From: Spongiibacter pelagi
Lineage (GTDB): Bacteria > Pseudomonadota > Gammaproteobacteria > Pseudomonadales > Spongiibacteraceae
Direction of reading: 5' to 3'
DNA: 64,000 nucleotides
NCBI RefSeq assembly: GCF_014705705.1
Contig: NZ_JACXLD010000001.1
Location: 186,001-250,000, forward strand
The notes beneath the pieces are model-generated. The model saw nothing but the letters and a program-made list of their open reading frames with translations. It had not been told where the DNA came from and searched no databases. Below, piece after piece: positions 34,931 through 47,096 of the stretch. Numbering within the stretch: position 1 is the stretch's first letter; the number at the start of each line of letters is the position of its first letter. The translations under genes and the position numbers were made by a program.

Positions 34931-35893
34931 TTAAATCGAGGAATACACCAGATAGGCGGTGTAGCCAATATACAAGGCCAAGAAACCACCGCCTTCTATA
35001 CGGCTGATTTTACGACCTTTGCGGCTGGCAAGCGCGGAGAGATAGAAGATTACGGTCATTAACAACATCACCGGGTAGTCACGACTCACCACCGCGAGAT
35101 CAATATCGCTGGGGGCGATGATACCGGGCAGGGCCATTACGCCCAGCAGATTAAAGAGGTTGGAGCCAACCACATTGCCAATGGCAATATCGTGTTCGTT
35201 TTTACGCGCGGCAACAACAGAAGCGGCAAGTTCTGGCAAGCTGGTGCCAATGGCAACCACGGTCAAACCAATAATCAAATCACTGATGCCAAAATACTCG
35301 GCGAGATCGACCGCGCCCCAAACCAGCATCCGCGCCGATACCATAAGCAAAACTAAGCCGAGCAATAACCAACCCAGCGCCACGCCCAAGCTCATGTCGT
35401 GGGGAATTTCTTCTTCCAGCTCTTTTTCCAGTTCATCGTTGTCGGCATGTCTGGCTTCCCAAATCTGACGGAATACCACGGCAACAAAACCGGCAATTAA
35501 AATCCAACCATCGAAACGGGAGAGGTTGCCATCGCGAACCAGGAAAAAACCCAGCACCATGACAATCAGCAGCAGAGGAATTTCACGAGTAATCAATTTT
35601 GATTTTACCCGCAGCGGAATAAACAGCACCGTAAGGCCCAGAATCAGGCCGATATTGGTGATATTAGAGCCCAGCGCATTACCTACCGACAGGCCGCTTT
35701 GCCCTTGATAGGCGGCAATACCAGACACCAACATTTCTGGCGCAGAGGTGCCGATACCCACCACCAGAATACCGATTACCAAGGTGGAAACACCCAAAAT
35801 CGATGCGGTGGCCGAGGCGCCCAAAACAAAGCGATCGGCGCTCCACACCAGTAATACAAGCCCGAGAAGAATGGCTGCCAAGGTAAAAATCAT
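34931..35893 (-). CDS. calcium/sodium antiporter (CaCA family, YrbG-like)
   Basis: Inner-membrane cation exchanger of 320 residues with about ten helices and the two inverted alpha repeats that form the ion sites: GNALGSNITNIGLILGL in the first half and GNVVGSNLFNLLGVMALPG in the second, each preceded by GTSAPEMLVS or GTSLPELAAS. An acidic cytoplasmic loop (ELEKELEEE) joins the halves. ATG start. It is the gene after aroE on the same strand, 19 bp away. Confidence 0.92.
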   Translation of the reverse strand: MIFTLAAILLGLVLLVWSADRFVLGASATASILGVSTLVIGILVVGIGTSAPEMLVSGIAAYQGQSGLSVGNALGSNITNIGLILGLTVLFIPLRVKSKLITREIPLLLIVMVLGFFLVRDGNLSRFDGWILIAGFVAVVFRQIWEARHADNDELEKELEEEIPHDMSLGVALGWLLLGLVLLMVSARMLVWGAVDLAEYFGISDLIIGLTVVAIGTSLPELAASVVAARKNEHDIAIGNVVGSNLFNLLGVMALPGIIAPSDIDLAVVSRDYPVMLLMTVIFYLSALASRKGRKISRIEGGGFLALYIGYTAYLVYSSI

Positions 35894-35912
35894 GGGTTAT
35901 TGATTCCAAAAA

Positions 35913-36739
35913 TTAGAGAGAGTGACGCAATTGTTCGATAACCGGTTTGGTCTCTGGACGAATTCCGCGCCAGATGCAGAACGACTCCGCAGCTTGTTCA
36001 ACTAACATACCTAAGCCATCAGAAACCGCCCACGCCATTTCCGATGCCGCCCAACGCATAAACGGAGTGGGGTCAGCGCCGTACATCATGTCGTAGCAAC
36101 AGGCTTCTGCCGACATAATCTGTCGCGGCAGTGGCGGCAAATCACCGCTCAAACTCGCGCTGGTGCCATTAATAATCAGGTCAAATTGTTGACCGGCAAG
36201 ATGCTCAAAGGCGCAGGCCGAGATCTCGCCACGGGCACTGAAAATCTCCACCAGTGCCTGTGCTTTTTCTACGGTGCGATTCGCCACCACGATGCTGGCC
36301 GGCTGTTGCTTGAGCAAAGGCCCAAGAATACCGCGCACCGCACCGCCGGCACCCAACACCAAAATACGCTTGCCCGGAAAAGTCCAACCGAGATTATCGT
36401 GAATATCGCGCACCATGCCGACACCGTCGGTGTTGTCGCCGTAAATGCTGCCATCTTCCGCGCGAGCCAGCGTGTTTACCGCTCCAGCAAGGCGAGCACG
36501 ATCGCTCAGCACATCTGCAAATTCAAAGGCATCCAGCTTGAACGGCACGGTAATATTCAGCCCGGCGCCGCCATTATCAAAAAACTGGCGAGCGGCCTCG
36601 GCAAAACGACCCAGCTCCACTTTATGACTGCGATAATGCATTTGCTGAGCGGTCTGCTCGGCAAAGGCCGCGTGAATCCAGGGCGACTTGCTGTGTTTGA
36701 TCGGATTGCCAAACACCGCATATTGATCGAGTTTTTCCA

Positions 36740-36740
<1 letters not shown>
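35913..36740 (-). CDS. aroE: shikimate dehydrogenase
   Basis: NADPH-dependent reduction of 3-dehydroshikimate in aromatic amino acid synthesis (275 residues). Substrate-site motifs are FGNPIKHSKSPWIH, NITVPFKLDAF with the catalytic Lys and GDNTDGVGMVRD with the catalytic Asp; the nucleotide loop is VLGAGGAVRGIL. A longer frame runs upstream to 36830 inside hemF, but the family start is the ATG at 36740, overlapping the hemF stop (ATG at 36743 is also possible). It is translationally coupled to hemF. Confidence 0.95.
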
Positions 36741-38253
<1,513 letters not shown>

Positions 38254-38337
38254 CGGCTGGAATTTCCCGGATGCAGGAGGCGCCGCCAAAGTACTTAAGC
38301 CCACCCCGAATTGCAAGAGCCAGAACAGCCTGCGAAT

Positions 38338-39414
38338 TTAGCGCGTTCGCAACCAATAAGTACCGCGAACTTCCGCCCAGCCAGCCATTTCCAACTGGCT
38401 GAGCTGCACCAGCAATTCAGCTATAGGCAGCTCGGATTTTTGTGCCAACGATTCCAGCGTTTGTGGTTCAAAATCCAGATGCTGATAAACCTCGTTTTCG
38501 GGAGTGTCATTGTCTACCGCGTCTATGTCATTTAGATGAAGCTGCTCTTGTTTTTGTTGAGGCGGCTCAATCATGACCCAGCCGGAAAACGCCTCAATAA
38601 TTTCCGCTACCGTTTCCACTAACTGCGCGCCCTGCCGGATCAAGGCATTGCAGCCTCGGCTTGAGGGATTGTGAATAGATCCGGGAAGGGCGAAGACCTC
38701 GCGGTTTTGTTCTAGCGCCAGCCTGGCGGTAATGAGCGAGCCACTTCTTTCCGCCGCCTCCACCACCAACACGCCCAAAGATAAACCGCTAATTAAACGA
38801 TTGCGCCGGGGAAATTGGTGGCGCAATGGCGGTGCGCCAGTAGGATATTCGCTCAGTATCTGGCCAGAAATTGCCAGTTGCTTATACAGCTCCATATTAG
38901 AGCGCGGGTAGGGCACATCAACCCCGCAACCCAGCACCGCCAAACTACTGCCGCCAGCTTTAAGTGCGCCCCGATGTGCGGCTGCATCCACACCTAACGC
39001 CATACCACTGACCACGCAAAATCCCGCTTCAGCAAGGGCGGCACCAAAAGCCTCCGCATCGCGCTCGCCGGTTCGACTCGGACGACGACTGCCAACCAAT
39101 GCAATACAGGGCTTGTCGAACAAGGCCTTTCTGCCACGGCAAAATAAGAGTGGCGGTGGGTCGGATATTTCGAGCAGTAGGGCAGGGTAAGCCGGCTGAT
39201 TAAGGCTTAATAGCGAAATATCTTGGCGCTCAAGCTGTGCGCGAAGATTTTTCGCGGCGGAGTCATCTTCAAGATTTTGCTGAAATTGTGCCCATTGCTT
39301 GTGTAGCAGTAACTGACGATCAGCGTCGCCGGCCATCATAATGACCCGTAGCTGAGTGTCAGTTAAACCGAGGGACTGCTGGCAGTGCAGCCAGCGATAA
39401 GGCGTCATATCCAC
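38338..39414 (-). CDS. dprA: DNA-processing protein DprA
   Basis: Single-strand DNA-binding loader of RecA in natural transformation (358 residues). The Rossmann core is ALVGSRRPSRTGERDAEAFG with VVSGMALGVDAAAHRGAL, and LISGLSLGVLVVEAAERSGS follows. A C-terminal winged-helix-like domain (about 295-358) is present. The GTG at 39414 has AAGGA 6 bases upstream; ATG 39408 is the alternative. Confidence 0.94.
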   Translation of the reverse strand: MDMTPYRWLHCQQSLGLTDTQLRVIMMAGDADRQLLLHKQWAQFQQNLEDDSAAKNLRAQLERQDISLLSLNQPAYPALLLEISDPPPLLFCRGRKALFDKPCIALVGSRRPSRTGERDAEAFGAALAEAGFCVVSGMALGVDAAAHRGALKAGGSSLAVLGCGVDVPYPRSNMELYKQLAISGQILSEYPTGAPPLRHQFPRRNRLISGLSLGVLVVEAAERSGSLITARLALEQNREVFALPGSIHNPSSRGCNALIRQGAQLVETVAEIIEAFSGWVMIEPPQQKQEQLHLNDIDAVDNDTPENEVYQHLDFEPQTLESLAQKSELPIAELLVQLSQLEMAGWAEVRGTYWLRTR

Positions 39415-39503
39415 ATTGCATCCTTGCCTGTGGCATTTTACTTATTGTTAGCAAGGCACTTAGGCCTCGCCGCAGTTGATCAGTTTAGTGCAGAAATGTC
39501 CGA

Positions 39504-40514
39504 TTAGCGCGGCGACGAAACCCGGTCGCCCACTTTGAGTGACTGCTCGGCTTTGAGTACCAAGGCATAACTCAATTTTTCATAGCTTTGGAACACCATC
39601 AAAATGCCCGCCTGAATATCCGGTGCCTTAATGCGCTCATTGGTAATAGGGTCGCGCACCAAAATACCGTGGGAATAAATCGCCATCACATCGCCGGTTG
39701 TAACTTGGTTGCGCTCGCCCAAATTCAGAGTCACCACATCCATGCTGCCAATCTGAGTCAAACCACCTTCAACCGCGATAATGTAGCCATCCACCCCTTC
39801 CGGTGCCGCATTCGGTTCAAAGTGGGCGTTTAGTTTGCGCTCTTCGGGTGGGAGTAAACGGTCGGCGCGACGAATTTCTTGGGTGCTGCGGTGCAGATCA
39901 ATAGTGGCAACATCACCTTCAAGAGATTGCAGCTGCCCGCCGCCAATATCAATCGCCTCAACGCCGAGCTTTTCTCCAGTTTTGGGGTCACGATAGAGTT
40001 GACCAATACGGTAAATGCCATAGTTGGTTTCTTGACCAAAATTGCCGCGACCCAAAATCTGGTCGCCCGCACCAGCAACAATATTGCCGCGCTCGCCAGC
40101 CAACACATAGGGTGCCGCCTTGAGCTCATCCTCAGTCAGAATACGGCTACGACTCAGGAAGGGCGCCACCGCATCCAGCGGGATAGAAGGAATGGCACTG
40201 CCAACATCGGAAATACGCATCTGCGGGTCGAGCTTAACGACACCGCTGCCTTTGACTAAACGCGGCTTGCCGTCGATCCACACCAGATTAAGCACATCGC
40301 CGGGATAAATAAGATGAGGGTTATTCACCTGCGGGTTGTAATGCCACAACTCCGGCCACAACCACGGGTCTTCAAGATACATGGCGGAGATATCCCAAAG
40401 GGTATCGCCCTTTTTCACCACATAGGTTTGCGGATGCCCGGCCTTGAGAGACAGTACATCGGCGTTGGCCGCCATGATCAAGCCCAAACACAATCCCAGA
40501 ACTGCTTTTTTCAT
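39504..40514 (-). CDS. LysM domain protein, exported
   Basis: A 336-residue protein with a signal peptide (MKKAVLGLCLGLIMAANA) and one LysM domain at about residues 28-78 (TYVVKKGDTLWDISAMYL then NPHLIYPGDVLNLV), which binds peptidoglycan. The remaining about 250 residues are beta-rich with no catalytic motif recognised. It is divergent from def-fmt-rsmB; this pairing is conserved in Pseudomonas as I recall. A cell-wall structural or sensing role is inferred. Confidence 0.88.
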   Translation of the reverse strand: MKKAVLGLCLGLIMAANADVLSLKAGHPQTYVVKKGDTLWDISAMYLEDPWLWPELWHYNPQVNNPHLIYPGDVLNLVWIDGKPRLVKGSGVVKLDPQMRISDVGSAIPSIPLDAVAPFLSRSRILTEDELKAAPYVLAGERGNIVAGAGDQILGRGNFGQETNYGIYRIGQLYRDPKTGEKLGVEAIDIGGGQLQSLEGDVATIDLHRSTQEIRRADRLLPPEERKLNAHFEPNAAPEGVDGYIIAVEGGLTQIGSMDVVTLNLGERNQVTTGDVMAIYSHGILVRDPITNERIKAPDIQAGILMVFQSYEKLSYALVLKAEQSLKVGDRVSSPR

Positions 40515-40731
40515 TTTCTAGTCCTTATCCGCGCCCAGTGGCCGCCTGACAATACCGTTTTGGCAGAACTCCGCCCCAGCACAAGGTATAATATAAAAGT
40601 TTTCCATGAAAGATGGCTGATCCCATCATTTTTGACGCGAACAGCGATGCAATCTAGTCTGGAAAATCCTTATTACCGTAATATCTTAGCAAGTGTTTTA
40701 AAACTTTCACGACAACTCGGTCACAATCGTT

Positions 40732-41238
40732 ATGGCAATCCTAGAAATTCTCGAATTCCCCGACCCCCGGCTACGCACAGTGGCCAAGCCCGTGGTCGAG
40801 GTTGATGACCGGGTTCGCACCCTGATCGACGATATGTTCGAAACCATGTACGACGCCCCCGGTGTCGGCCTAGCCGCCACCCAAGTCAATGTACACGAAC
40901 AGATTGTAGTGATTGACGTCAGCGAGGATAACAGCGAACCACTGGTGTTTATCAACCCGGAAATTACCGTACTAGACGAAGAAATCTTCAAATACGACGA
41001 AGGCTGCCTATCCGTACCCGGTTTTTATGAGTCGGTTCAGCGCCCTCGCCACATTCGCGTAAAAGCCTTGGATCGCAATGGCGACAGCTTTGAAATCGAG
41101 CCAGAAGGGCTGCTGGCCGTGTGTATTCAGCATGAGCGCGACCACTTGTTGGGCAAATTATTTGTCGATTACATCTCGCCGCTGAAACGCAACCGCATCC
41201 GCGACAAGCTGGAAAAACAGCACAAGCGTCAGGCCTGA
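40732..41238 (+). CDS. def: peptide deformylase
   Basis: Metalloenzyme removing the N-formyl group from new proteins (168 residues). All three motifs are present: GVGLAATQ (residues about 45-52), EGCLSVPG with the metal Cys (about 89), and [10 protein letters not shown] with the HEXXH His pair (about 131-140). It is the first gene of def-fmt-rsmB; fmt follows 24 bp later. Confidence 0.97.
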   Translation: MAILEILEFPDPRLRTVAKPVVEVDDRVRTLIDDMFETMYDAPGVGLAATQVNVHEQIVVIDVSEDNSEPLVFINPEITVLDEEIFKYDEGCLSVPGFYESVQRPRHIRVKALDRNGDSFEIEPEGLLAVCIQHERDHLLGKLFVDYISPLKRNRIRDKLEKQHKRQA

Positions 41239-41262
41239 GCCCCCAATTCAAAAGAACACCTC

Positions 41263-42219
41263 ATGAATTCTACTGCCAATAAACCACTGCGGCTGGTCTT
41301 TGCCGGCACGCCGGATTTTGCCGCCCATCATCTGCAAGCGCTCATCGACAGCGGCGAGCACGAGATTATTGGGGTTTACACCCAACCAGACCGGCCCGCC
41401 GGACGCGGCAAAAAAACTCTGCCAAGCGCGGTAAAAGCCTGCGCCGAAGCTGCCGGTTTGCCGGTATTTCAGCCTTTGAACCTCAAGAATGAAGCCGACC
41501 ACAATGAGTTAGCCGCACTCCAGCCCGACGTCATGGTCGTGGTCGCCTACGGCCTGATTCTGCCGCAAGCGGTACTGGATATTCCGCGCCTGGGTTGCCT
41601 TAATGTGCACGGCTCCATATTGCCGCGCTGGCGTGGTGCCGCACCGATTCAGCGGGCTATTGAAGCCGGAGATGCCGAATCCGGGGTCACTATTATGCAA
41701 ATGGAGGCCGGACTGGATACCGGCCCGATGCTGAACAAACAGTATTGCGATATTACCGCCGATGACACCGCCGCTTCCCTGCACGACAAACTTGCCGAGC
41801 TGGGCGGCCCGGCGCTCTTAGAAACATTACGAGAACTGCAGGCCGGCACCGCCAAGCCAGAAGTACAAGATGACAGCCTGAGTAATTACGCCAGCAAGAT
41901 TGAGAAGCAGGAAGCCGAGATCGACTGGAGCTTAGATGCCGCCACCCTCGACCGCCGCATACGCGCGTTTATCCCATTCCCAATCTGTTACACCACTTTG
42001 GGTGATGACCGGGTACGCATTTGGCACGTGCAGGTATTAGCCGAATCAGGCCAAGCCGGCACCATTTTACGCGCCGACAAAGCTGGAATAGTGGTGGCCT
42101 GCGGGCAGGGCAGCCTCGCTATTCAGCGCCTACAATTGCCCGGTGGCAAACAATTAAGCGCCGCAGAAGTACTGAACTCCCGTGCAGAATCTTTCAAACC
42201 CGGCACGATTTTAGGATGA
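41263..42219 (+). CDS. fmt: methionyl-tRNA formyltransferase
   Basis: Formylates initiator Met-tRNA using 10-formyltetrahydrofolate (318 residues). The catalytic region [20 protein letters not shown] has the conserved Asn/His and the SLLP-type folate loop; [17 protein letters not shown] carries the Asp. The C-terminal OB-like tRNA-binding domain starts near 210. It lies between def and rsmB on the same strand. Confidence 0.97.
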   Translation: MNSTANKPLRLVFAGTPDFAAHHLQALIDSGEHEIIGVYTQPDRPAGRGKKTLPSAVKACAEAAGLPVFQPLNLKNEADHNELAALQPDVMVVVAYGLILPQAVLDIPRLGCLNVHGSILPRWRGAAPIQRAIEAGDAESGVTIMQMEAGLDTGPMLNKQYCDITADDTAASLHDKLAELGGPALLETLRELQAGTAKPEVQDDSLSNYASKIEKQEAEIDWSLDAATLDRRIRAFIPFPICYTTLGDDRVRIWHVQVLAESGQAGTILRADKAGIVVACGQGSLAIQRLQLPGGKQLSAAEVLNSRAESFKPGTILG

Positions 42220-42247
42220 ACAAAATGAATGTAAGGACTTACTTACA

Positions 42248-43555
42248 GTGAATAAAAAAGGACGCTGCCCCCGTTTAGCCGCCGCCCATTGTTTGGTCAG
42301 CGTGGTTGCCGAGGGCAATTCATTAAGCCGGGTAGTGGGCCTGTTTGAAAAAGATCTGCCCGCCGAGCAGCGCTCTCTGTACCGCGAGCTTTGCTACGGG
42401 ACGCTGCGCCAATTTTGGCGGCTCGATGCGGCCCTGACACCCAGCTTTAAAAAGCCGCTGAAGAACAAAGATCTCGACATCAAAATGCTGGTCATGATCG
42501 GTGCCTACCAGCTTTTTTATACTCGTATTCCTCCGCACGCATCGATCAATAGTGTGGTCGACGCCTGTAAAGCCCTGAAAAAAAACTGGGCCACCGGCAT
42601 GGTCAATGCGATTTTGCGCAACGCCCAGCGGCAGGGTGATGCATTTTTTGAAGGTCTCGCCCCGGCCGCCCAAAGCGGCTTTCCCGAATGGCTATTCGAT
42701 GCAATATCGCAAGCCTGGCCCACCGAGGCCAATGCCATCTTTGACGCCAGCAATAGCCATCCACCTTTTTGTTTGAGGGTAAACCGCCTTCATCACAGCC
42801 GCGATCACTATCTGGATTTACTCGCTGAGCAGCAAATCGAAGCAAATGCCTGCGATTTTGCCAAGCAGGGCATTCGCTTGGAACATGCGATTCCCGCATT
42901 TCAGCTTCCCGGTTTTGAATCCGGGTGGGTAAGTGTGCAGGATGAAGCGGCTCAATTGTGCTGTGAACTATTGGACTTACAAGCCGGGCAACGAGTGTTA
43001 GACGCCTGCGCCGCCCCCGGCGGAAAAACCGGCGCAATTTTAGAATCCCAATCAGATCTGAGCGAGTTGATCGCGATTGAGCTGGAGCCTCGCCGCCTTG
43101 AGCGAATTGAAGAAAACCTAGAGCGCTTGCAACTTCACGCCAGCGTCATCTGTGCCGATGCTGCAGATACCGAAAGCTGGTGGGATGGCGGCGCTTTTGA
43201 TCGCATCTTGCTCGACGCCCCTTGCAGCGCCACCGGTGTGATTCGTCGCAACCCAGATATTCGCCTACATCGCAAGGCCGACGATATTGCCGAACTCAGC
43301 AAGCTACAATTGCGCCTGCTCAACTCGCTATGGCCAACATTAAAGCCCGGCGGCTTGCTGGTATATGCCACCTGCTCAATTCTGCCCCAAGAAAATGAAG
43401 CGGTGGTTCAAGCCTTTACCGAACAAACCGAGGATGCCTCAGTGCAGACGATTCAGGCGGAGTTTGGCACAGACCGCACCGGAACCCGGCAATTGTTTCC
43501 CCAGATTGAAGGACACGATGGCTTCTTCTACGCGGTGCTGAAAAAGTCCGCCTAG
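42248..43555 (+). CDS. rsmB: 16S rRNA (cytosine-967 C5) methyltransferase RsmB
   Basis: SAM-dependent m5C methyltransferase (435 residues). The N-terminal NusB-like RNA-binding domain spans about 1-140 (AEQRSLYRELCYGTLRQFW). The SAM motif is LDACAAPGGKTGAILE, and the two catalytic cysteines are in LLDAPCSATGVIRRNPDI and YATCSILPQENE. The start codon is GTG, with TAAGGA somewhat far upstream. It is the last gene of the def-fmt-rsmB unit. Confidence 0.96.
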   Translation: MNKKGRCPRLAAAHCLVSVVAEGNSLSRVVGLFEKDLPAEQRSLYRELCYGTLRQFWRLDAALTPSFKKPLKNKDLDIKMLVMIGAYQLFYTRIPPHASINSVVDACKALKKNWATGMVNAILRNAQRQGDAFFEGLAPAAQSGFPEWLFDAISQAWPTEANAIFDASNSHPPFCLRVNRLHHSRDHYLDLLAEQQIEANACDFAKQGIRLEHAIPAFQLPGFESGWVSVQDEAAQLCCELLDLQAGQRVLDACAAPGGKTGAILESQSDLSELIAIELEPRRLERIEENLERLQLHASVICADAADTESWWDGGAFDRILLDAPCSATGVIRRNPDIRLHRKADDIAELSKLQLRLLNSLWPTLKPGGLLVYATCSILPQENEAVVQAFTEQTEDASVQTIQAEFGTDRTGTRQLFPQIEGHDGFFYAVLKKSA

Positions 43556-43685
43556 ATTCGCTTCGCTCTTGAGTGGCTACAGCAATCAACGCACAATACT
43601 CCCAAATTATTGAAGCTCTGCGTGTTTCATTGTTCTCATTACCGCTCGGAGCTTTCTTCGCGATATCTGTTCAGCGGAACACCTT

Positions 43686-45059
43686 ATGAAAATTATTATT
43701 CTGGGCGCGGGACAAGTGGGCGGCACACTCGCGGCCAACCTCGCCAGTGAGCACAACGATATTACTGTTGTCGATACCGATGCAGACCGTCTGCAGGATC
43801 TACAAGACCGCTTGGATATCGGCACCGTATGCGGACTGGCCTCCCACCCGGATATTCTGGCCCGCGCCGGCGCCGACGATGCCGACATGTTGATTGCGGT
43901 GACCAGCTCAGATGAAGTCAATATGGTTGCCTGCCAAATTGCCTACACCCTGTTCCGCACTCCCACAAAAATCTCCCGCATTCGCTCCAGCTCCTATACT
44001 CGCGAAGAAAAACTGTTCGGCAGCGATGCCATTCCCATCGACGTTTTTATCAGCCCGGAAGAATTGGTCACCCGCTATATCAAGCGTTTGCTGCAATACC
44101 CCGGCGCTCTGCAAGTGCTGGATTTTGCCGATGGCCTGGTGCAATTAGTCGCCGTAAAAGCCTATTACGGCGGCCCGCTGGTGGGGAATGAAATCGCAGC
44201 GATTCGCGAACATATGCCCAATATCGACACTCGCGTGGCGGCCATTTTCCGGCGCGGCAATGCCGTTGAGCCCACTGCCGAAACCATTATTGAAGCGGGC
44301 GATGAAGTGTTTTTTATCGCCGCCAAAAACAACGTCATGCCGGTAATGAGCGAGCTGCGCCGCATCGACACCAAGTACAAGCGGCTGATGATCGCCGGTG
44401 GCGGTAATATCGGCGAGCGCTTATCCAAGGCCTTGGAAACCCGTTACAACGTCAAAATTATTGAGCGCAATTACGACCGCTGTCGCTATCTATCAGAACA
44501 AATGAGCAGCGCCATTGTGCTCAACGGCAGCGCCTCTGATCACGAATTGCTCACTCAGGAAGGCATCGACGAGATCGATGTTTTCCTCGCCCTGACCAAC
44601 GACGACGAAGCCAATATCATGTCTTCTCTGCTGGCCAAACGCATGGGCGCAAAGAAAGTGGTCACCCTGATTACCAATCCCGCCTATGTTGATCTAGTGC
44701 AGGGCGGCGAAATTGATATTGCCGTGTCGCCACAGCAAATCACCATTGGCAGCCTGCTCACCCACGTGCGTCGGGGCGATATTTACAATGTGCACTCACT
44801 GCGCCGGGGCGCGGCAGAAGCGCTGGAAATTATCGCTCACGGCGACAATCGCTCTTCGCGGGTGGTTGGCCGCCGGCTGGATGAAATCGAATTACCCGAT
44901 GGCGTGAGCATCGGTGCGCTGGTGCGCAACGAGGAAGTGTTGATCGCCCACAAACACTTGGTCGTGGAGTCTGAAGACCACTTAATTTTGTTCTTGGTGG
45001 ATAAGAGCAAAATCAAGGCGGTGGAAAAACTGTTTCAGGTCGGGTTTACCTTTTTTTAA
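43686..45059 (+). CDS. trkA: Trk potassium uptake peripheral NAD-binding protein TrkA
   Basis: Cytoplasmic gating subunit of the Trk K+ channel (457 residues): two RCK units, each with a Rossmann NAD site, [19 protein letters not shown] at the N-terminus and [18 protein letters not shown] near 240, each followed by a TrkA-C domain. trkH follows 8 bp later. The 130-bp gap before it holds no gene; no promoter was assigned. Confidence 0.97.
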   Translation: MKIIILGAGQVGGTLAANLASEHNDITVVDTDADRLQDLQDRLDIGTVCGLASHPDILARAGADDADMLIAVTSSDEVNMVACQIAYTLFRTPTKISRIRSSSYTREEKLFGSDAIPIDVFISPEELVTRYIKRLLQYPGALQVLDFADGLVQLVAVKAYYGGPLVGNEIAAIREHMPNIDTRVAAIFRRGNAVEPTAETIIEAGDEVFFIAAKNNVMPVMSELRRIDTKYKRLMIAGGGNIGERLSKALETRYNVKIIERNYDRCRYLSEQMSSAIVLNGSASDHELLTQEGIDEIDVFLALTNDDEANIMSSLLAKRMGAKKVVTLITNPAYVDLVQGGEIDIAVSPQQITIGSLLTHVRRGDIYNVHSLRRGAAEALEIIAHGDNRSSRVVGRRLDEIELPDGVSIGALVRNEEVLIAHKHLVVESEDHLILFLVDKSKIKAVEKLFQVGFTFF

Positions 45060-45067
45060 GAGCCATC

Positions 45068-46516
45068 ATGCACCTTATTGTTGTCGCCCGCATAATCGGC
45101 ATTTTGCTGATGATTTTCAGCCTGACCATGGCGCTGCCCGCTACGCTGTCTTTTATTTTTGTAGACGGCGTGCTCAACGCGTTTCTCACCGCGTTTGCGG
45201 TTACTCTGGGTTGCGGCGTGCTGCTATGGCTGGTCAGCCGAGGCAAACAAGCGGATCTGGGTATTCGCGATGGCTTTCTGGTGGTTTCCCTATTCTGGAC
45301 GGTGCTGGGGCTATTCGGTGCCTTGCCCTTTTATTTAGCCGAACATCCGGGCCTGTCGGTTAGCGAGGCTGTGTTTGAGTCCATCTCTGGCCTCACCACT
45401 ACCGGCGCCACGGTGATTACCGGCCTCGATGACCTGCCTATCTCAATCCTGTTTTATCGCCAGTTTCTACAGTGGCTGGGGGGCATCGGTATCATCGTTA
45501 TCGCGGTGGCGATTTTGCCAATTCTGGGCATCGGGGGCATGCAGTTATACCGCGCCGAAACTCCCGGCCCGGTGAAAGACAATAAACTCACACCGCGCAT
45601 TACCGGCACCGCCAAAGTCTTATTCTTAATGTATGTATCGCTCACCGCCGTATGCACCTTGGCATACTGGCTGGCGGGCATGAGCTTTTTCGATGCCATT
45701 TGCCACGCCTTTTCTACCATCGCGATTGGCGGCTTCTCAACTCACGATGCCAGCATGGGCTATTTCGACAGCCCCTTAATTTTGTTGTTATGTTCGGCGT
45801 TTATGTTGTTTGCCGGCTTGAGCTTCTCGATACATTTTCAGGTTTGGCGCAACCGTACGCCGGGCCAGTATTTTCGTGATTCGGAAAGTAAATTTTATCT
45901 AGGCGTGATTTTAATTTCGGCAATTATCATCTGCGCCTACCTCATGATTGCCGAACACCACCAGCCTTGGGAAGCGCTATACCACGGCATATTCCACACC
46001 GTGTCGATTACCACCACCGCCGGCTTTGGCGCCGATGACTTTTCCAGTTGGCCCACCTTTCTTCCGGTTGCGCTGATTATGTTGTCGTTTATTGGCGGCT
46101 GTGCCGGCTCTACCGGCGGCGGCATGAAAGCTGTGCGAGTAATGTTGATTGGGAAACAAGGCCTGCGAGAAATGAAGCAATTACTGCACCCCAATGCGGT
46201 AATTCCACTGAAGGTCGGTCAACATCGAGTAGAGGCCAAAGTGGTAAGCGCGGTGTGGAGCTTTGTCGCCATGTACCTGATTTCTTTTGTATTCATCACC
46301 TTAATAATGATGGCGCTTGGGCTGGATTCTCTTTCTGCTTTTTCGGCAACCGCCGCAGCGATCAACAACCTCGGCCCCGGCCTCGGTGAAGTAGCCGCCA
46401 ATTATCACAGCGTAAGCGCCGCCGGAAAATGGGTATTGTGCTATGCCATGCTGCTGGGCCGCTTGGAAATTTTCACCCTCCTGGTGGTAATGTCACCCGG
46501 CTTTTGGCGACACTGA
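45068..46516 (+). CDS. trkH: Trk potassium uptake transmembrane protein TrkH
   Basis: Membrane pore subunit for K+ uptake (482 residues) with four M1-P-M2 repeats. Selectivity-filter loops are visible at SGLTTTGATVI, AFSTIAIGGFS, TVSITTTAGFG and AINNLGPGLG. The conserved GGCAGSTGGGMKAVR links the last repeats. Cotranscribed with trkA. Confidence 0.97.
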   Translation: MHLIVVARIIGILLMIFSLTMALPATLSFIFVDGVLNAFLTAFAVTLGCGVLLWLVSRGKQADLGIRDGFLVVSLFWTVLGLFGALPFYLAEHPGLSVSEAVFESISGLTTTGATVITGLDDLPISILFYRQFLQWLGGIGIIVIAVAILPILGIGGMQLYRAETPGPVKDNKLTPRITGTAKVLFLMYVSLTAVCTLAYWLAGMSFFDAICHAFSTIAIGGFSTHDASMGYFDSPLILLLCSAFMLFAGLSFSIHFQVWRNRTPGQYFRDSESKFYLGVILISAIIICAYLMIAEHHQPWEALYHGIFHTVSITTTAGFGADDFSSWPTFLPVALIMLSFIGGCAGSTGGGMKAVRVMLIGKQGLREMKQLLHPNAVIPLKVGQHRVEAKVVSAVWSFVAMYLISFVFITLIMMALGLDSLSAFSATAAAINNLGPGLGEVAANYHSVSAAGKWVLCYAMLLGRLEIFTLLVVMSPGFWRH

Positions 46517-46528
46517 TCTCTGCCTTAC

Positions 46529-47086
46529 ATGAATAAGTGGGATCTGAAATATCAGGGTGAATCGGCACAAACCGAGCCCTGTTTTATTCTGAAACAACAG
46601 GCTGCTTTCCTACCCGACAGCGGAAACGCCTTGGATTTGGCCTGCGGTCTCGGTGGCAACGCGGTGTATTTAGCCGAGCATGGATTCACTGTCGATGCGA
46701 TGGATAGCTCAGCAGTCGCCTTACAAATCATTGGCGAATTTGCCACAGAAAAGCAGCTAAAAATAAACCTTATACATCGTGATGTGGAGCGCGGCGCTTT
46801 GCTACCGGCCAATACCTACGATGTTATTGCGGTGAGTTACTTTCTGTTTCGGCCGCTGTTTCCCGCTTTAATTAGCACACTGAAGCCCGGCGGACTGATC
46901 TATTACCAAACCTTTAATCGTCTTCGCCGTGATAAGGGCGGACCGCGAAGTCCGGATTTCCTGCTTGAAGTTTCCGAGTTGGCGGCACAATTTAAGGAAC
47001 TCGAGACGCTTTTCTACAGCGAGGACTTATTTCAACAAATGGACAAGCCGGCGATCAGCGCCGGCGTGTTTCGCAAACCCAGCTAA
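46529..47086 (+). CDS. class I SAM-dependent methyltransferase (TehB-like)
   Basis: A 185-residue methyltransferase with motif I ALDLACGLGGNAVYLAEHG, the acidic loop VDAMDSS, and LKPGGLIYYQTFNRLRRDKG later in the fold. TehB-like members methylate small molecules or oxyanions; the substrate is not evident. It starts 12 bp after trkH and is probably in the same operon. It ends 10 bp from the convergent PHP lipoprotein gene. Confidence 0.85.
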   Translation: MNKWDLKYQGESAQTEPCFILKQQAAFLPDSGNALDLACGLGGNAVYLAEHGFTVDAMDSSAVALQIIGEFATEKQLKINLIHRDVERGALLPANTYDVIAVSYFLFRPLFPALISTLKPGGLIYYQTFNRLRRDKGGPRSPDFLLEVSELAAQFKELETLFYSEDLFQQMDKPAISAGVFRKPS

Positions 47087-47096
47087 CTGATCCGCT